Origin: JBQCHF01 sp051953655
GTDB taxonomy: Bacteria > Actinomycetota > Actinomycetes > Motilibacterales > Motilibacteraceae
Length of the DNA stretch: 25,359 nt
Direction: 5' to 3'
NCBI GenBank assembly: GCA_051953655.1
Contig: JBQCIO010000233.1
Coordinates: 1 to 25,359, forward strand
The notes under the pieces are model-generated. The model saw only the letters and a list, made by a program, of their open reading frames with translations. It did no database searches and had not been told where the DNA came from. This document shows positions 1 to 7,210 of the stretch, in pieces. The number at the start of each line of letters is the position of its first letter. The stretch's first letter is position 1. Made by a program: the position numbers and the translations under genes.

Positions 1-178
1 CCGCGGCGCCCGCGGCGTGGTTATGGTGGTGGTTGCGGCGGTGTCCCCCCCCCCCTCCCGGCCCTGCGGGGGCCCCGTTTTCCCGTTGGGGGGGGGCGGG
101 CCGCCCGCCCCTCTCGCGCGTCGTCCGGCCCGCCCTCTCGGCTACAGCTGGACCCGCGCTGGCGCGGGAGGTGCTGGG
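1..178. other. Non-coding region downstream of rpmA with homopolymer runs
   Basis: No convincing gene is visible. The stretch holds an 11-C run (45-55), a 9-G run (88-96) and a small GC hairpin (94-100 with 104-110, loop CCG). In most actinobacteria obgE follows rpmA closely, but no GTPase motif can be read here, so obgE, if present, lies beyond the left edge. The composition is more skewed and repetitive than in any neighbouring intergenic region. Long homopolymers are also frequent places for sequencing error. Confidence 0.6.
153..168 (-). terminator. Possible rpmA terminator hairpin
   Basis: A perfect 7-bp stem, CCCGCGC at 153-159 with GCGCGGG at 162-168 and TG between them, begins about ten bases after the rpmA stop. 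The two-base gap means the innermost pair would open to form the loop. There is no U-tract, as is common for actinobacterial terminators, so this call rests on position and stem strength only. Confidence 0.4.
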
Positions 179-436
179 CTACTCCGCCGCAGCGACCACG
201 TTCACGACGCGGCGGCCGCGGCGGGTGCCGAACTCGACCGCGCCGGCGGCCAGGGCGAACAGCGTGTCGTCGCCACCGCGGCCGACGTTGTCGCCCGGGT
301 GCCAGTGCGTGCCGCGCTGGCGCAGGATGATCTCGCCGGGGTTGACGGCCTGGCCGCCGAAGCGCTTCACGCCGAGGCGCTTGGCGTTGGAGTCGCGCCC
401 GTTGCGGGTGGACGAGGCGCCCTTCTTGTGTGCCAT
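179..436 (-). CDS. rpmA: 50S ribosomal protein L27
   Basis: This is an 85-residue bL27 protein, the usual length. The mature N-terminus MAHKKGASSTRNGRDS and the downstream LGVKRFGGQ and QRGTHWHPG segments are hallmarks of the family. L27 sits in the large subunit with its N-terminal tail reaching toward the peptidyl-transferase centre. It begins directly with MAHKKG, so it lacks the cleavable N-terminal extension known in Firmicutes. The ATG at 436 lies 14 bases after the rplU stop, and an AAGG-type ribosome binding site overlaps that stop codon. It is therefore the second gene of an rplU-rpmA operon, read from the promoter proposed at 893-922. Confidence 0.97.
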   Translation of the reverse strand: MAHKKGASSTRNGRDSNAKRLGVKRFGGQAVNPGEIILRQRGTHWHPGDNVGRGGDDTLFALAAGAVEFGTRRGRRVVNVVAAAE

Positions 437-450
437 GGAGTCAGACCGCC

Positions 451-777
451 TTACTTCGCCGTCTCGATGCCGGTGACCTTGACCTGGGTCAGCTTCTGGC
501 GGTGACCCTGGCGCTTGCGGTAGCCGGTCTTGTTCTTGTACTTGAGGATCGTGATCTTCGGGCCCTTGGCCGGGGCCAGGACCTCGGCGGTCACCGTGAC
601 GCCGGCCAGGGCCTGGGCGTCGCTGGTGACCTGCGCACCGTCGACGACGAGGAGCGCGGGCAGGGTGACCGTGGCCCCGGCCTCGCCCTGCACCCGGTCG
701 ATGGTGAGGACGTCGCCGACGGCGACCTTCTCCTGGCGGCCGCCAGCGCGGACGATCGCGTACACCGTGCTGCTCAC
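451..777 (-). CDS. rplU: 50S ribosomal protein L21
   Basis: This is a 108-residue bL21 protein. The opening VYAIVRAGGRQEKVAVGD and the C-terminal YKNKTGYRKRQGHRQ rRNA-binding segment are diagnostic. It is a structural protein of the large subunit. The annotated start is a GTG at 777 (MSSTVYAIV). A second GTG at 765 would give the MYAIV start common in relatives. Neither has a strong ribosome binding site, so the exact start is uncertain by four codons. It is the first gene of the rplU-rpmA operon, and its upstream region carries a candidate promoter and a structured leader. Confidence 0.96.
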   Translation of the reverse strand: MSSTVYAIVRAGGRQEKVAVGDVLTIDRVQGEAGATVTLPALLVVDGAQVTSDAQALAGVTVTAEVLAPAKGPKITILKYKNKTGYRKRQGHRQKLTQVKVTGIETAK

Positions 778-832
778 TCTCGTTCAGACGTCAACGTCGA
801 CTGCTGTCGTGATGGTCGTGCTGTGCTCTCGA

Positions 833-860
833 GCGAGGGTCCCCGCAGACGGGGCCTCGC
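833..860 (-). promoter_or_regulatory. Hairpin in the rplU 5' leader
   Basis: GCGAGG (833-838) pairs with CCTCGC (855-860) and CCCCG (841-845) pairs with CGGGG (850-854), leaving a two-base bulge and a CAGA/TCTG tetraloop. The structure begins 56 bases upstream of the rplU GTG and inside the transcript predicted from the 893-922 promoter. L21 operons in some bacteria are autoregulated through leader structures. Whether this one binds L21 is inference. Confidence 0.4.
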
Positions 861-892
861 GAGCGGGCGCGCACGCAGCGCACCGAAGGGCC

Positions 893-922
893 AGGGTACG
901 GACGGGCGGACCGCCGGGTCAA
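893..922 (-). promoter_or_regulatory. Candidate promoter for rplU-rpmA
   Basis: On the minus strand a -35 hexamer TTGACC (922-917) is followed by an 18-base spacer and a -10 TACCCT (898-893). This is a good match to the actinobacterial housekeeping pattern TTGACN and TANNNT. Transcription would start near 886, giving a leader of about 110 bases before rplU. The -35 lies partly in the loop of the hairpin that follows rne. Confidence 0.55.
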
Positions 923-941
923 ACCGGCGTGCCGCCCGTCC
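900..941 (-). terminator. Long hairpin after rne
   Basis: A perfect 10-bp outer stem (900-909 with 932-941), a 2x2 internal loop and a 6-bp inner stem (912-917 with 924-929) close a GTCAAA loop. It starts about 24 bases after the rne stop. There is no U-tract. It most likely stops or protects the rne transcript, while the same DNA carries the rplU promoter. Confidence 0.5.
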
Positions 942-964
942 CATGTCCCTGGACCGGAAGGTCC

Positions 965-3961
965 TCAGGCGGTGCTGGTGCGCGGCCGGGTGGCGCGCCG
1001 GCGCCGGGCCGGCTTGCGCTCGGCGGTCTCGGCCGGCTCCGCCGCCGCGGGCGCGGCGCCGTCGCTCGCAGCCTGCGACGACCCGGCCCCCGGCTCCAGC
1101 GCGGCCTCCACCGCCGCCACCTCCAGCTCGTCGGCGTCGGCCGCCTCCCCCTCGGCGACCTCCCCCTCCGCGCCCTCGGCAGCGGCCGTCGCCCGCGGCT
1201 TGGGCGCCGGCATCGGGATCGGCTTGACGTGGCGGACCTTCGCCTGCCCGTTGCCGGAGCCGTTCCCCGACCCGTTGCCCGATCCCGTCTCCACCGGCTC
1301 CATCTGCACGACGACGCCGCGGCCGTGGCAGTGCTCGCAGGTGTGCGAGAAGGCGTCCAGCAGGCCCTGGCCGACCCGCTTGCGGGTCATCTGGACCAGG
1401 CCCAGCGAGGTGACCTCGGCCACCTGGTGCTTGGTCCGGTCCCGGCCCAGGCACTCGATGAGCCGGCGCAGCACCAGGTCGCGGTTGCTCTCGAGCACCA
1501 TGTCGATGAAGTCGATGACGATCATGCCGCCGACGTCGCGGAGCCGGAGCTGGCGGACGATCTCCTCGGCCGCCTCGATGTTGTTCTTGGTGACCGTCTC
1601 CTCGAGGTTGCCGCCCTTGCCGGTGAACTTGCCGGTGTTGACGTCGACGACGGTCATCGCCTCGGTGTTGTCGATGATCAGGTAGCCACCGCTGGGCAGC
1701 CAGACCTTGCGGTCCAGCGCCTTGGCCAGCTGCTCGTCGATCCGGTGCGCGGCGAAGACGTCGCGGTCGCCGTCCCACCGCTCCAGGCGCCCGGCCAGGT
1801 CCGGCGCCACGTGCTCGACGTAGGGCTGCACCGTCTCCCAGGCCTCGTCACCGGAGACCACGAGCTTGCTGAAGTCCTCGTTGAAGACGTCGCGGACGAC
1901 CCGGGTGGTGAGGTCCGGCTCGCCGTAGAGCAGCGACGGCGGGTTGGCCGCGCCGGCCTTCCTGCTGATGTCCTCCCACTGCGCCTGCAGGCGGGCGACG
2001 TCGCGGGCGATCTCCTCCTCCGACGCCCCCTCGGCGGCGGTCCGGATGATGACGCCGGCGTCGTCGGGGACGACCTTCTTGAGGATCGCCTTGAGCCGGG
2101 AGCGCTCGGTGTCGGGCAGCTTGCGGCTGATGCCGGTCATCGAGCCGTTCGGCACGTAGACCAGGTAGCGACCGGGCAGGCTCACCTGGCTGGTGAGCCG
2201 GGCGCCCTTGTGCCCGATCGGGTCCTTGGTGACCTGCACGAGCACCGCGTCACCGGGCTTGAGGGCGACCTCGATCCGCTTGGGCTGGCCCTCCAGACCG
2301 GCCGCGTCCCAGTTGACCTCGCCGGCGTAGAGCACGGCGTTGCGGCCCTTGCCGATGTCGACGAACGCCGCCTCCATCGAGGGCAGCACGTTCTGGACCT
2401 TGCCGAGGTAGACGTTGCCGGCCATCGAGACCGACTGCTCGCGGTTGACGTAGTGCTCCACGAGCACGCCGTCCTCGAGCACGCCGATCTGGGTGCGCTC
2501 GCCGCTCTGCCGGACCACCATGACCCGCTCGACGGCCTCGCGCCGGGCCAGGAACTCGGCCTCGCTGACGATCGGCGTGCGGCGACGGCCCTGCTCGCGA
2601 CCCTCGCGGCGGCGCTGCTTCTTGGCCTCGAGGCGGGTCGAGCCCTTGGGGATCGCCACCTCGTCGGAGCGGTCGCGGTCCGACCGGTCCGATCGGTCCC
2701 CGCGCTCGCGCCGGCGCGGCTCGCGGACGTGGACGACGGTGCGCTCGGGGTCGTCGCCGCCCTCGGCCTCCTCGCCGTCGCCGCCGCCCCCGCCGCGCCG
2801 ACGGCGCCGGCGACGCCGCCGCGTGCCGCGCCCGTCGTCCTCGCCCTCGGCACCGTCGGCGCCCTCGGCCTGCTCCCCCTCGGCCTCGGCGATCTCGACC
2901 TCAGCCTCACCCTCAGGGTGTGACCCGGCGGCGCCGGCAGCCTCCTCGTCCGCGGACTCGTCACGGCCCGACTCGTCACCGCCGCGCCGACCCCGACGCC
3001 CTCGGCCCCCACGACGGCGACGACGACGACGCTCGCCGCCCTCGCCCTCCTCGCGGTCCTCGGTGTCGGTGTCCTCGGTGTCCTCGGTGTCGGTGTCCTC
3101 GCTGCCCTCGTCCTCGCTGGTCCCGCTCTCGTCCTGCGCCGGCTCGGCCGAGGACTCCTGGGCCAGCGCCTGGGCGGCCTCGGCCACCTCGGCGGCGGCG
3201 GCGTCCAGCGCGGCCTGCGCCTGCGCGGAGAGCTCGCCCTCCTCGGGCTCCTGCTCACCCCGACCCGCTGCGGCGACGGTCTCCACGACCGGTGCCTCGA
3301 CGTGCGTCGGCGGGCCCGCGGGCCGGCTGGCGGCACGTCGACGCGGACGGCTCGTGGTCGGGGCGGGAGGCTGGAAGAGCACGGCGGGCGGGGCGAGCGG
3401 CGCAGCCGGCGCCGGCTCGGGCGCTGCGGTCGACGTCGCGGCCGGCACGGTGACGTCGGCCGGCGCAGCGGCCTCCGGCTCGGACGCCCCGGACGGCTCG
3501 GATGGCTCAAGAGCCTCCGCCGTCGCCGGCTCGGTCGTCGAGGCGGCGGCCTTGCGGGCGACCGCCTTCTTGGTCGTGCGCGTGCGCTTGGGCTTCTCCG
3601 GCTTCTCCGTGCCGGGCCCGCCGCTGGCGGCCGGCTCCGGCGCGACGTCGGCTGCCGGCTCCGGCGTGACCTCGGCCGCCGGCTCGGCCGTGACCTCGGA
3701 CGAGGCCGCCGCCTTCTTGGTGGCGCGCCGGGCGCGCTTGGGCTTCTCGGCCGCGACCGGCTCGGTCGCCGCCGCCTCGGCCGGCGCTGCTGCCGGCGCG
3801 GCAGCCGCCGGGGTGCCGGTCTCCGGGGTCCCCGGCTCGACCACGGGCGGGCCGGCCGGGCGGGAGGCCGCCCGGCGACGGCGGGTGGGGCGCGCGGGTG
3901 CCGTGCCGCTGTCGGAGGACGTGCTGTCAGTAGGGGTGCTGGTGGGCTCGTCGTCGAGCAT
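965..3961 (-). CDS. rne: Ribonuclease E/G family endoribonuclease
   Basis: This 998-residue protein cuts single-stranded RNA in mRNA turnover and rRNA/tRNA maturation. The core begins near residue 470. An S1-like domain (about 513-600, GNVYLGKVQNVLPSMEAAFV) is followed by the catalytic domain. That domain carries the metal-binding Asp773 (VVDVNTG), the IDFIDM motif (816-821) and the Zn-link cysteines Cys875/Cys878 (CEHCHGRG). Residues 1-465 are a low-complexity extension rich in Ala, Pro, Glu and Arg, with acidic EDTDTED repeats and Arg/Gly tracts. Residues 890-998 form a second disordered tail that includes a GSGN repeat linker. Long disordered arms are known in actinobacterial RNase E and normally recruit partners or RNA. 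The ATG at 3961 has GGGAG nine bases upstream. Confidence 0.93.
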   Translation of the reverse strand: MLDDEPTSTPTDSTSSDSGTAPARPTRRRRAASRPAGPPVVEPGTPETGTPAAAAPAAAPAEAAATEPVAAEKPKRARRATKKAAASSEVTAEPAAEVTPEPAADVAPEPAASGGPGTEKPEKPKRTRTTKKAVARKAAASTTEPATAEALEPSEPSGASEPEAAAPADVTVPAATSTAAPEPAPAAPLAPPAVLFQPPAPTTSRPRRRAASRPAGPPTHVEAPVVETVAAAGRGEQEPEEGELSAQAQAALDAAAAEVAEAAQALAQESSAEPAQDESGTSEDEGSEDTDTEDTEDTDTEDREEGEGGERRRRRRRGGRGRRGRRGGDESGRDESADEEAAGAAGSHPEGEAEVEIAEAEGEQAEGADGAEGEDDGRGTRRRRRRRRRGGGGGDGEEAEGGDDPERTVVHVREPRRRERGDRSDRSDRDRSDEVAIPKGSTRLEAKKQRRREGREQGRRRTPIVSEAEFLARREAVERVMVVRQSGERTQIGVLEDGVLVEHYVNREQSVSMAGNVYLGKVQNVLPSMEAAFVDIGKGRNAVLYAGEVNWDAAGLEGQPKRIEVALKPGDAVLVQVTKDPIGHKGARLTSQVSLPGRYLVYVPNGSMTGISRKLPDTERSRLKAILKKVVPDDAGVIIRTAAEGASEEEIARDVARLQAQWEDISRKAGAANPPSLLYGEPDLTTRVVRDVFNEDFSKLVVSGDEAWETVQPYVEHVAPDLAGRLERWDGDRDVFAAHRIDEQLAKALDRKVWLPSGGYLIIDNTEAMTVVDVNTGKFTGKGGNLEETVTKNNIEAAEEIVRQLRLRDVGGMIVIDFIDMVLESNRDLVLRRLIECLGRDRTKHQVAEVTSLGLVQMTRKRVGQGLLDAFSHTCEHCHGRGVVVQMEPVETGSGNGSGNGSGNGQAKVRHVKPIPMPAPKPRATAAAEGAEGEVAEGEAADADELEVAAVEAALEPGAGSSQAASDGAAPAAAEPAETAERKPARRRRATRPRTSTA

Positions 3962-3993
3962 CCGGGGTGTCTCCCGTCATGCCGGACACGGGG

Positions 3994-4022
3994 CTCGCCG
4001 CCGGGAGCAAGGTCCCGGCGAG
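3994..4022 (-). promoter_or_regulatory. Hairpin in the rne leader
   Basis: CTCGCC plus GGGA (3994-4006, with a 3-base GCC bulge) pairs with TCCC plus GGCGAG (4013-4022). The structure lies 33-61 bases upstream of the rne ATG. Enterobacterial rne is autoregulated through 5' leader hairpins, and a similar role here would be inference only. The rest of the 3962-4154 gap shows no clear promoter. Confidence 0.25.
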
Positions 4023-4154
4023 GGGCCGCGCCGCGTCGCGGCGGGTCGTCGTGACCGCCGGGCTGACCGGACGTCGGCCGCGGCGGAAGCCTGCGGGGGG
4101 TGCGCCGGGGAGCGACGCCGAGCGGCTGCGGTGGCAGCCGGCTCCGGTCGCGCC

Positions 4155-4979
4155 TCAGACGCCGACGGCGTCCTGCGTCCGTGACCGGTCCGCCTCGAGC
4201 GGGTCGGTCACCGAGCCGCCATCGTCCGCGAGGGGCCCCTGCGCCAGCCGGGTCACCTGGGGCGGGACCGGCGGCGCGAGGTCGGCCACCTGACGGAGTC
4301 CGGTGAGGACGTCGTCGGGTCGGACGGCGGGTGTGGCGTGCCGTACGACCAGGTGGAGTATCGCACAAGGGGACGCACCGCCCGCCGGACCGGCGCCCGC
4401 GCCGGGCGTGTCCGACCCCTCGGCTGCCCGGGCGAGCCGCGCCTGCGGGTCGAGCACCTCCAGGCGCAGCACCTCGACCCGCGCGTCGAGCGTGCGCACC
4501 CCGTTCTTCGTCAGCCGCTCCACGAGGACCTCGCCGGCGGCGAGGAAGCGCTGCACGGCGGCCGCGGCGGTGGCGTCGTCGACGCCGGGCAGCCGGACCT
4601 CCCACTCCGAGGCCACCAGCCGGTCGGCCAGCGCCCCCGGCCCGGCCTCCACGCACTCGACGACGTCCATGCCCGGCGGCAGGGCGGCGTCGAGCGCGGC
4701 GCGCAGCCGCTCGGGGTCGACCCGCTGCGTGACCGACAGCTCGAGGTACTCGGCCTCGCTGGCCGTGCCGGTGGGCGCCGCCCCGGCGTAGGAAACCTTC
4801 GGGTGCGGGGTGAACCCGGCCGAGTAGGCCATCGGGACGCCGGCGCGGCGCAGGGCCCGCTCGAACGCGCGCTGGAAGTCGCGGTGCGAGCTGAACCGCA
4901 GCCGGCCGCGCTTGGTGTAGCGCAGCCGCAGCTTCTGGACCGCCGGCTCCGGCGGCGGCCCCTCCGGGGTGCGAGGCAT
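4155..4979 (-). CDS. TIGR03936 / DUF2344 radical SAM-associated protein
   Basis: This 274-residue protein belongs to the DUF2344 family. The characteristic N-terminal block is present at residues 17-70: RLRYTKRGRLRFSSHRD, then FERALRRAGVP and GFTPHPK. It has no membrane segments. Residues 185-203 form a Gly/Ala/Pro-rich linker, and the last 25 residues are poorly conserved in character. The gene starts four bases after the TIGR03960 radical SAM gene stops, so the two are almost certainly co-translated. In some other bacteria the two families occur fused. The biochemical function is unknown. Partnership with the radical SAM protein in an RNA or cofactor modification step is inference. Confidence 0.88.
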   Translation of the reverse strand: MPRTPEGPPPEPAVQKLRLRYTKRGRLRFSSHRDFQRAFERALRRAGVPMAYSAGFTPHPKVSYAGAAPTGTASEAEYLELSVTQRVDPERLRAALDAALPPGMDVVECVEAGPGALADRLVASEWEVRLPGVDDATAAAAVQRFLAAGEVLVERLTKNGVRTLDARVEVLRLEVLDPQARLARAAEGSDTPGAGAGPAGGASPCAILHLVVRHATPAVRPDDVLTGLRQVADLAPPVPPQVTRLAQGPLADDGGSVTDPLEADRSRTQDAVGV

Positions 4980-4983
4980 CCGG

Positions 4984-6972
4984 TCAGGCGCCCCGGCCCG
5001 GCTCGGCGGTGCCGGCGGCGGCGCCGACCAGCTCCTGCCGACCCGCGTTGAGGACCGTGAGCGGCAGCAGCGTCTGACCGGTGGGGCCGATCTGGATCTC
5101 GGTGCCCATCTGCGGGCAGACGCCGCAGTCGTAGCAGGGGGTCCAGCGGCAGTCCTCCACCGGCGCCTCGTCCAGCGCGTCCTGCCAGTCCTCCCAGAGC
5201 CAGTCCTTGTCCAGGCCGGAGTCGAGGTGGTCCCAGGGCAGCACCTCGGCGTAGTCGCGCTCGCGGGTGGTGTACCAGTCGACGTCGACCGGCTCGTCCG
5301 CCAGCGCGCGCTCGGCGCACTCCATCCAGCGCTCGAACGAGAAGTGCTCGCTCCAGCCGTCGAAGCGGCCGCCGTCCTCCCAGACCGCGCGGATGACCTT
5401 GCCGACCCGGCGGTCGCCGCGGGAGAGCAGCCCCTCCACGATGCCCGGCTTGCCGTCGTGGTAGCGGAAGCCGATGGCCCGCCCGGTGGACTTGTCCGCC
5501 CGGATCGCGTCGCGCAGCTTGACCAGCCGGGCGTCGGTGGTCTCGTGGTCCAGCTGCGGGGCCCACTGGAACGGCGTGTGCGGCTTGGGCACGAACCCGC
5601 CGATCGACACGGTGCAGCGGATGTCGCTGCGCCCGCCGGTGACCTGCCGACCCGCCTTGATGACCCGCTGGGCGAGGTCGGCGATCTGCAGGACGTCCTC
5701 GTCGGTCTCGGTGGGGAGCCCGCACATGAAGTAGAGCTTCACCTGCCGCCAGCCGTGCTCGTAGGCGGTGGTGACCGTGCGGATGAGGTCCTCCTCGGTG
5801 ACCATCTTGTTGATCACCTTGCGCATCCGCTCGGAGCCGCCCTCGGGGGCGAAGGTGAGGCCGGAGCGGCGGCCGTTGCGGGTGAGCTCGTTGGCGAGGT
5901 CGACGTTGAAGGCGTCCACCCGGGTGCTCGGCAGCGACAGCCCGGTCTGGGTGCCCTCGTAGCGGTCGGCCAGCCCCTTGGTGACCTCGCCGATCTCGGA
6001 GTGGTCCGCGCTGGAGAGCGAGAGCAGGCCCACCTCCTCGAAGCCGGTGGCGGCCAGCCCCTTCTCGACCATCTCGCCGATGCCGGTGATGGAGCGCTCG
6101 CGGACCGGCCGGGTGATCATGCCGGCCTGGCAGAACCGGCAGCCGCGGGTGCAGCCGCGGAAGATCTCCACGCTCATCCGCTCGTGCACGCTCTCGGCCA
6201 GCGGCACCAGCGGCTGCTTCGGGTAGGGCCAGGCGTCCAGGTCCATGACGGTGTGCTTGGAGACGCGCCACGGCACGCCCGGGCGATTGGGTGCGACCCG
6301 CTTGATCCGGCCGTCGGGCAGGTACTCGACGTCGTAGAGGGCCGGGACGTAGACCCCGCCGGTGCGCGCCAGGCGCAGCAGCAGCTCCTCGCGCCCGCCC
6401 GGACGGCCCTCGGCCTTCCAGCCACGCACGACGTCGGTGATGGTGAGCACGGCCTGCTCGCCGTCGCCGAGCACCGCGGCGTCGATGAAGTCGGCGATCG
6501 CCTCGGGGTTGAACGCGGCATGTCCGCCGGCGATGACGACGGGGTGGTCCTCGGTGCGCTCGCGGGCCTCGAGCGGGACGCCCGCGAGGTCCAGCGCGGT
6601 GAGCAGGTTGGTGTAGCCCAGCTCGGTGGAGAAGGACACGCCGAGCAGATCGAAGGCACCGACCGGGCGGTGGGCGTCGACGGTGAACTGGGGCACCCCG
6701 TGCTCGCGCATGAGCGCCTCGAGGTCGGGCCACACCGAGTAGGTGCGCTCGGCCAGCACGCCCTCGCGCTCGTTGAGGACCTCGTAGAGGATCATGACGC
6801 CCTGGTTGGGCAGGCCGACCTCGTAGGCGTCGGGGTACATGAGCGCCCAGCGGACGTCGCAGGCATCCCACTCCTTCACCGTGGAGTTCAGCTCGCCGCC
6901 CACGTACTGGATCGGCTTCTGCACGCTGGGGAGGAGGGCCTCCAGGCGCGGGAACACGGACTCGACGGGCAT
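4984..6972 (-). CDS. TIGR03960 B12-binding-type radical SAM protein
   Basis: This is a 662-residue enzyme of unknown substrate. An N-terminal B12-binding-like domain (about 40-180) precedes the radical SAM barrel. The barrel has the [4Fe-4S] motif CxxxCxxC at Cys274/Cys278/Cys281 and later FAPEGGSERMRK (374-385). A C-terminal cluster Cys608, Cys613, Cys616, Cys619 could hold a second iron-sulfur centre. The start at 6972 (MPVESVFPRL) is chosen because the family begins this way and because a TAGGCT -10 element sits seven bases before the ATG. The open frame extends upstream to 7152, but that part looks non-coding. It forms a two-gene unit with the DUF2344 gene, upstream of rne. Confidence 0.9.
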   Translation of the reverse strand: MPVESVFPRLEALLPSVQKPIQYVGGELNSTVKEWDACDVRWALMYPDAYEVGLPNQGVMILYEVLNEREGVLAERTYSVWPDLEALMREHGVPQFTVDAHRPVGAFDLLGVSFSTELGYTNLLTALDLAGVPLEARERTEDHPVVIAGGHAAFNPEAIADFIDAAVLGDGEQAVLTITDVVRGWKAEGRPGGREELLLRLARTGGVYVPALYDVEYLPDGRIKRVAPNRPGVPWRVSKHTVMDLDAWPYPKQPLVPLAESVHERMSVEIFRGCTRGCRFCQAGMITRPVRERSITGIGEMVEKGLAATGFEEVGLLSLSSADHSEIGEVTKGLADRYEGTQTGLSLPSTRVDAFNVDLANELTRNGRRSGLTFAPEGGSERMRKVINKMVTEEDLIRTVTTAYEHGWRQVKLYFMCGLPTETDEDVLQIADLAQRVIKAGRQVTGGRSDIRCTVSIGGFVPKPHTPFQWAPQLDHETTDARLVKLRDAIRADKSTGRAIGFRYHDGKPGIVEGLLSRGDRRVGKVIRAVWEDGGRFDGWSEHFSFERWMECAERALADEPVDVDWYTTRERDYAEVLPWDHLDSGLDKDWLWEDWQDALDEAPVEDCRWTPCYDCGVCPQMGTEIQIGPTGQTLLPLTVLNAGRQELVGAAAGTAEPGRGA

Positions 6973-6979
6973 ACGCGCA

Positions 6980-6985
6980 AGCCTA
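6980..6985 (-). promoter_or_regulatory. -10 element for a leaderless radical SAM transcript
   Basis: TAGGCT on the minus strand matches TANNNT and ends seven bases before the ATG at 6972, the spacing expected when transcription starts at the first base of the start codon. No good -35 is visible, and no ribosome binding site precedes the ATG, which fits a leaderless mRNA. Confidence 0.4.
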
Positions 6986-7072
6986 ACGGGGCTCCGCTCG
7001 GCCACCTCCCGAGCGAGAGTCTCCAGGCGGGCCGTTCGGGGGTGCGGGGGCGTCCGCCTCGTGGGCGGTCGA

Positions 7073-7117
7073 TGAAGGGCGCTCTTGTCCCATAGGTTCG
7101 AACGAAGGGACCCTTCA
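7073..7117. repeat. 45-bp imperfect palindrome, possible intergenic repeat
   Basis: TGAAGG (7073-7078) pairs with CCTTCA (7112-7117) and GTCCC (7087-7091) pairs with GGGAC (7107-7111). The loop contains the palindrome GTTCGAAC (7096-7103), and the right arm is itself a 13-bp palindrome, GAAGGGACCCTTC (7104-7116 region). This nested symmetry in the rodA/radical SAM gap resembles a small dispersed intergenic element. It is present once in this window. Confidence 0.35.
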
Positions 7118-7169
7118 CCCAATCCCGGCGACGTTCGACGAAACAGGTCCACGCGGGCCCTCGGGGGCT

Positions 7170-7190
7170 CACGGGGGCGGAGCCCCCGTG
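7170..7190 (-). terminator. Hairpin at the end of the rodA operon
   Basis: A perfect 9-bp stem, CACGGGGGC (7170-7178) and GCCCCCGTG (7182-7190) with a 3-base loop, lies about 20 bases after the rodA stop. A further copy of GCCCCCGTGC at 7201-7210 could pair with the same left arm. There is no U-tract. It most likely marks the end of the mre-mrdA-rodA transcript. Confidence 0.55.
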
Positions 7191-7210
7191 CGTGGGTGAA
7201 GCCCCCGTGC

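Noticed and set aside
1..178. Start of obgE
   Set aside because: No GTPase or Obg-fold motif is readable in any frame; the bases are homopolymers and hairpins.
3060..3110. Tandem repeats as a possible CRISPR or VNTR array
   Set aside because: They are short in-frame repeats encoding acidic residues within rne and have no spacers.
4969..7095. Long plus-strand open frame of about 700 codons
   Set aside because: It lies antisense to the clearly real radical SAM and DUF2344 genes, has no family motif and is expected by chance at this GC content. The same applies to long antisense frames over rne, mrdA and valS.
7093..7105. T-loop-like GGTTCGAAC as part of a tRNA
   Set aside because: No acceptor, D or anticodon stems can be folded around it; it is the centre of the palindromic element.
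6973..7152. N-terminal extension of the radical SAM gene
   Set aside because: The open frame continues upstream, but the protein family begins at MPVESVFP, the extension crosses the palindromic element, and a -10 element sits right before the chosen ATG.
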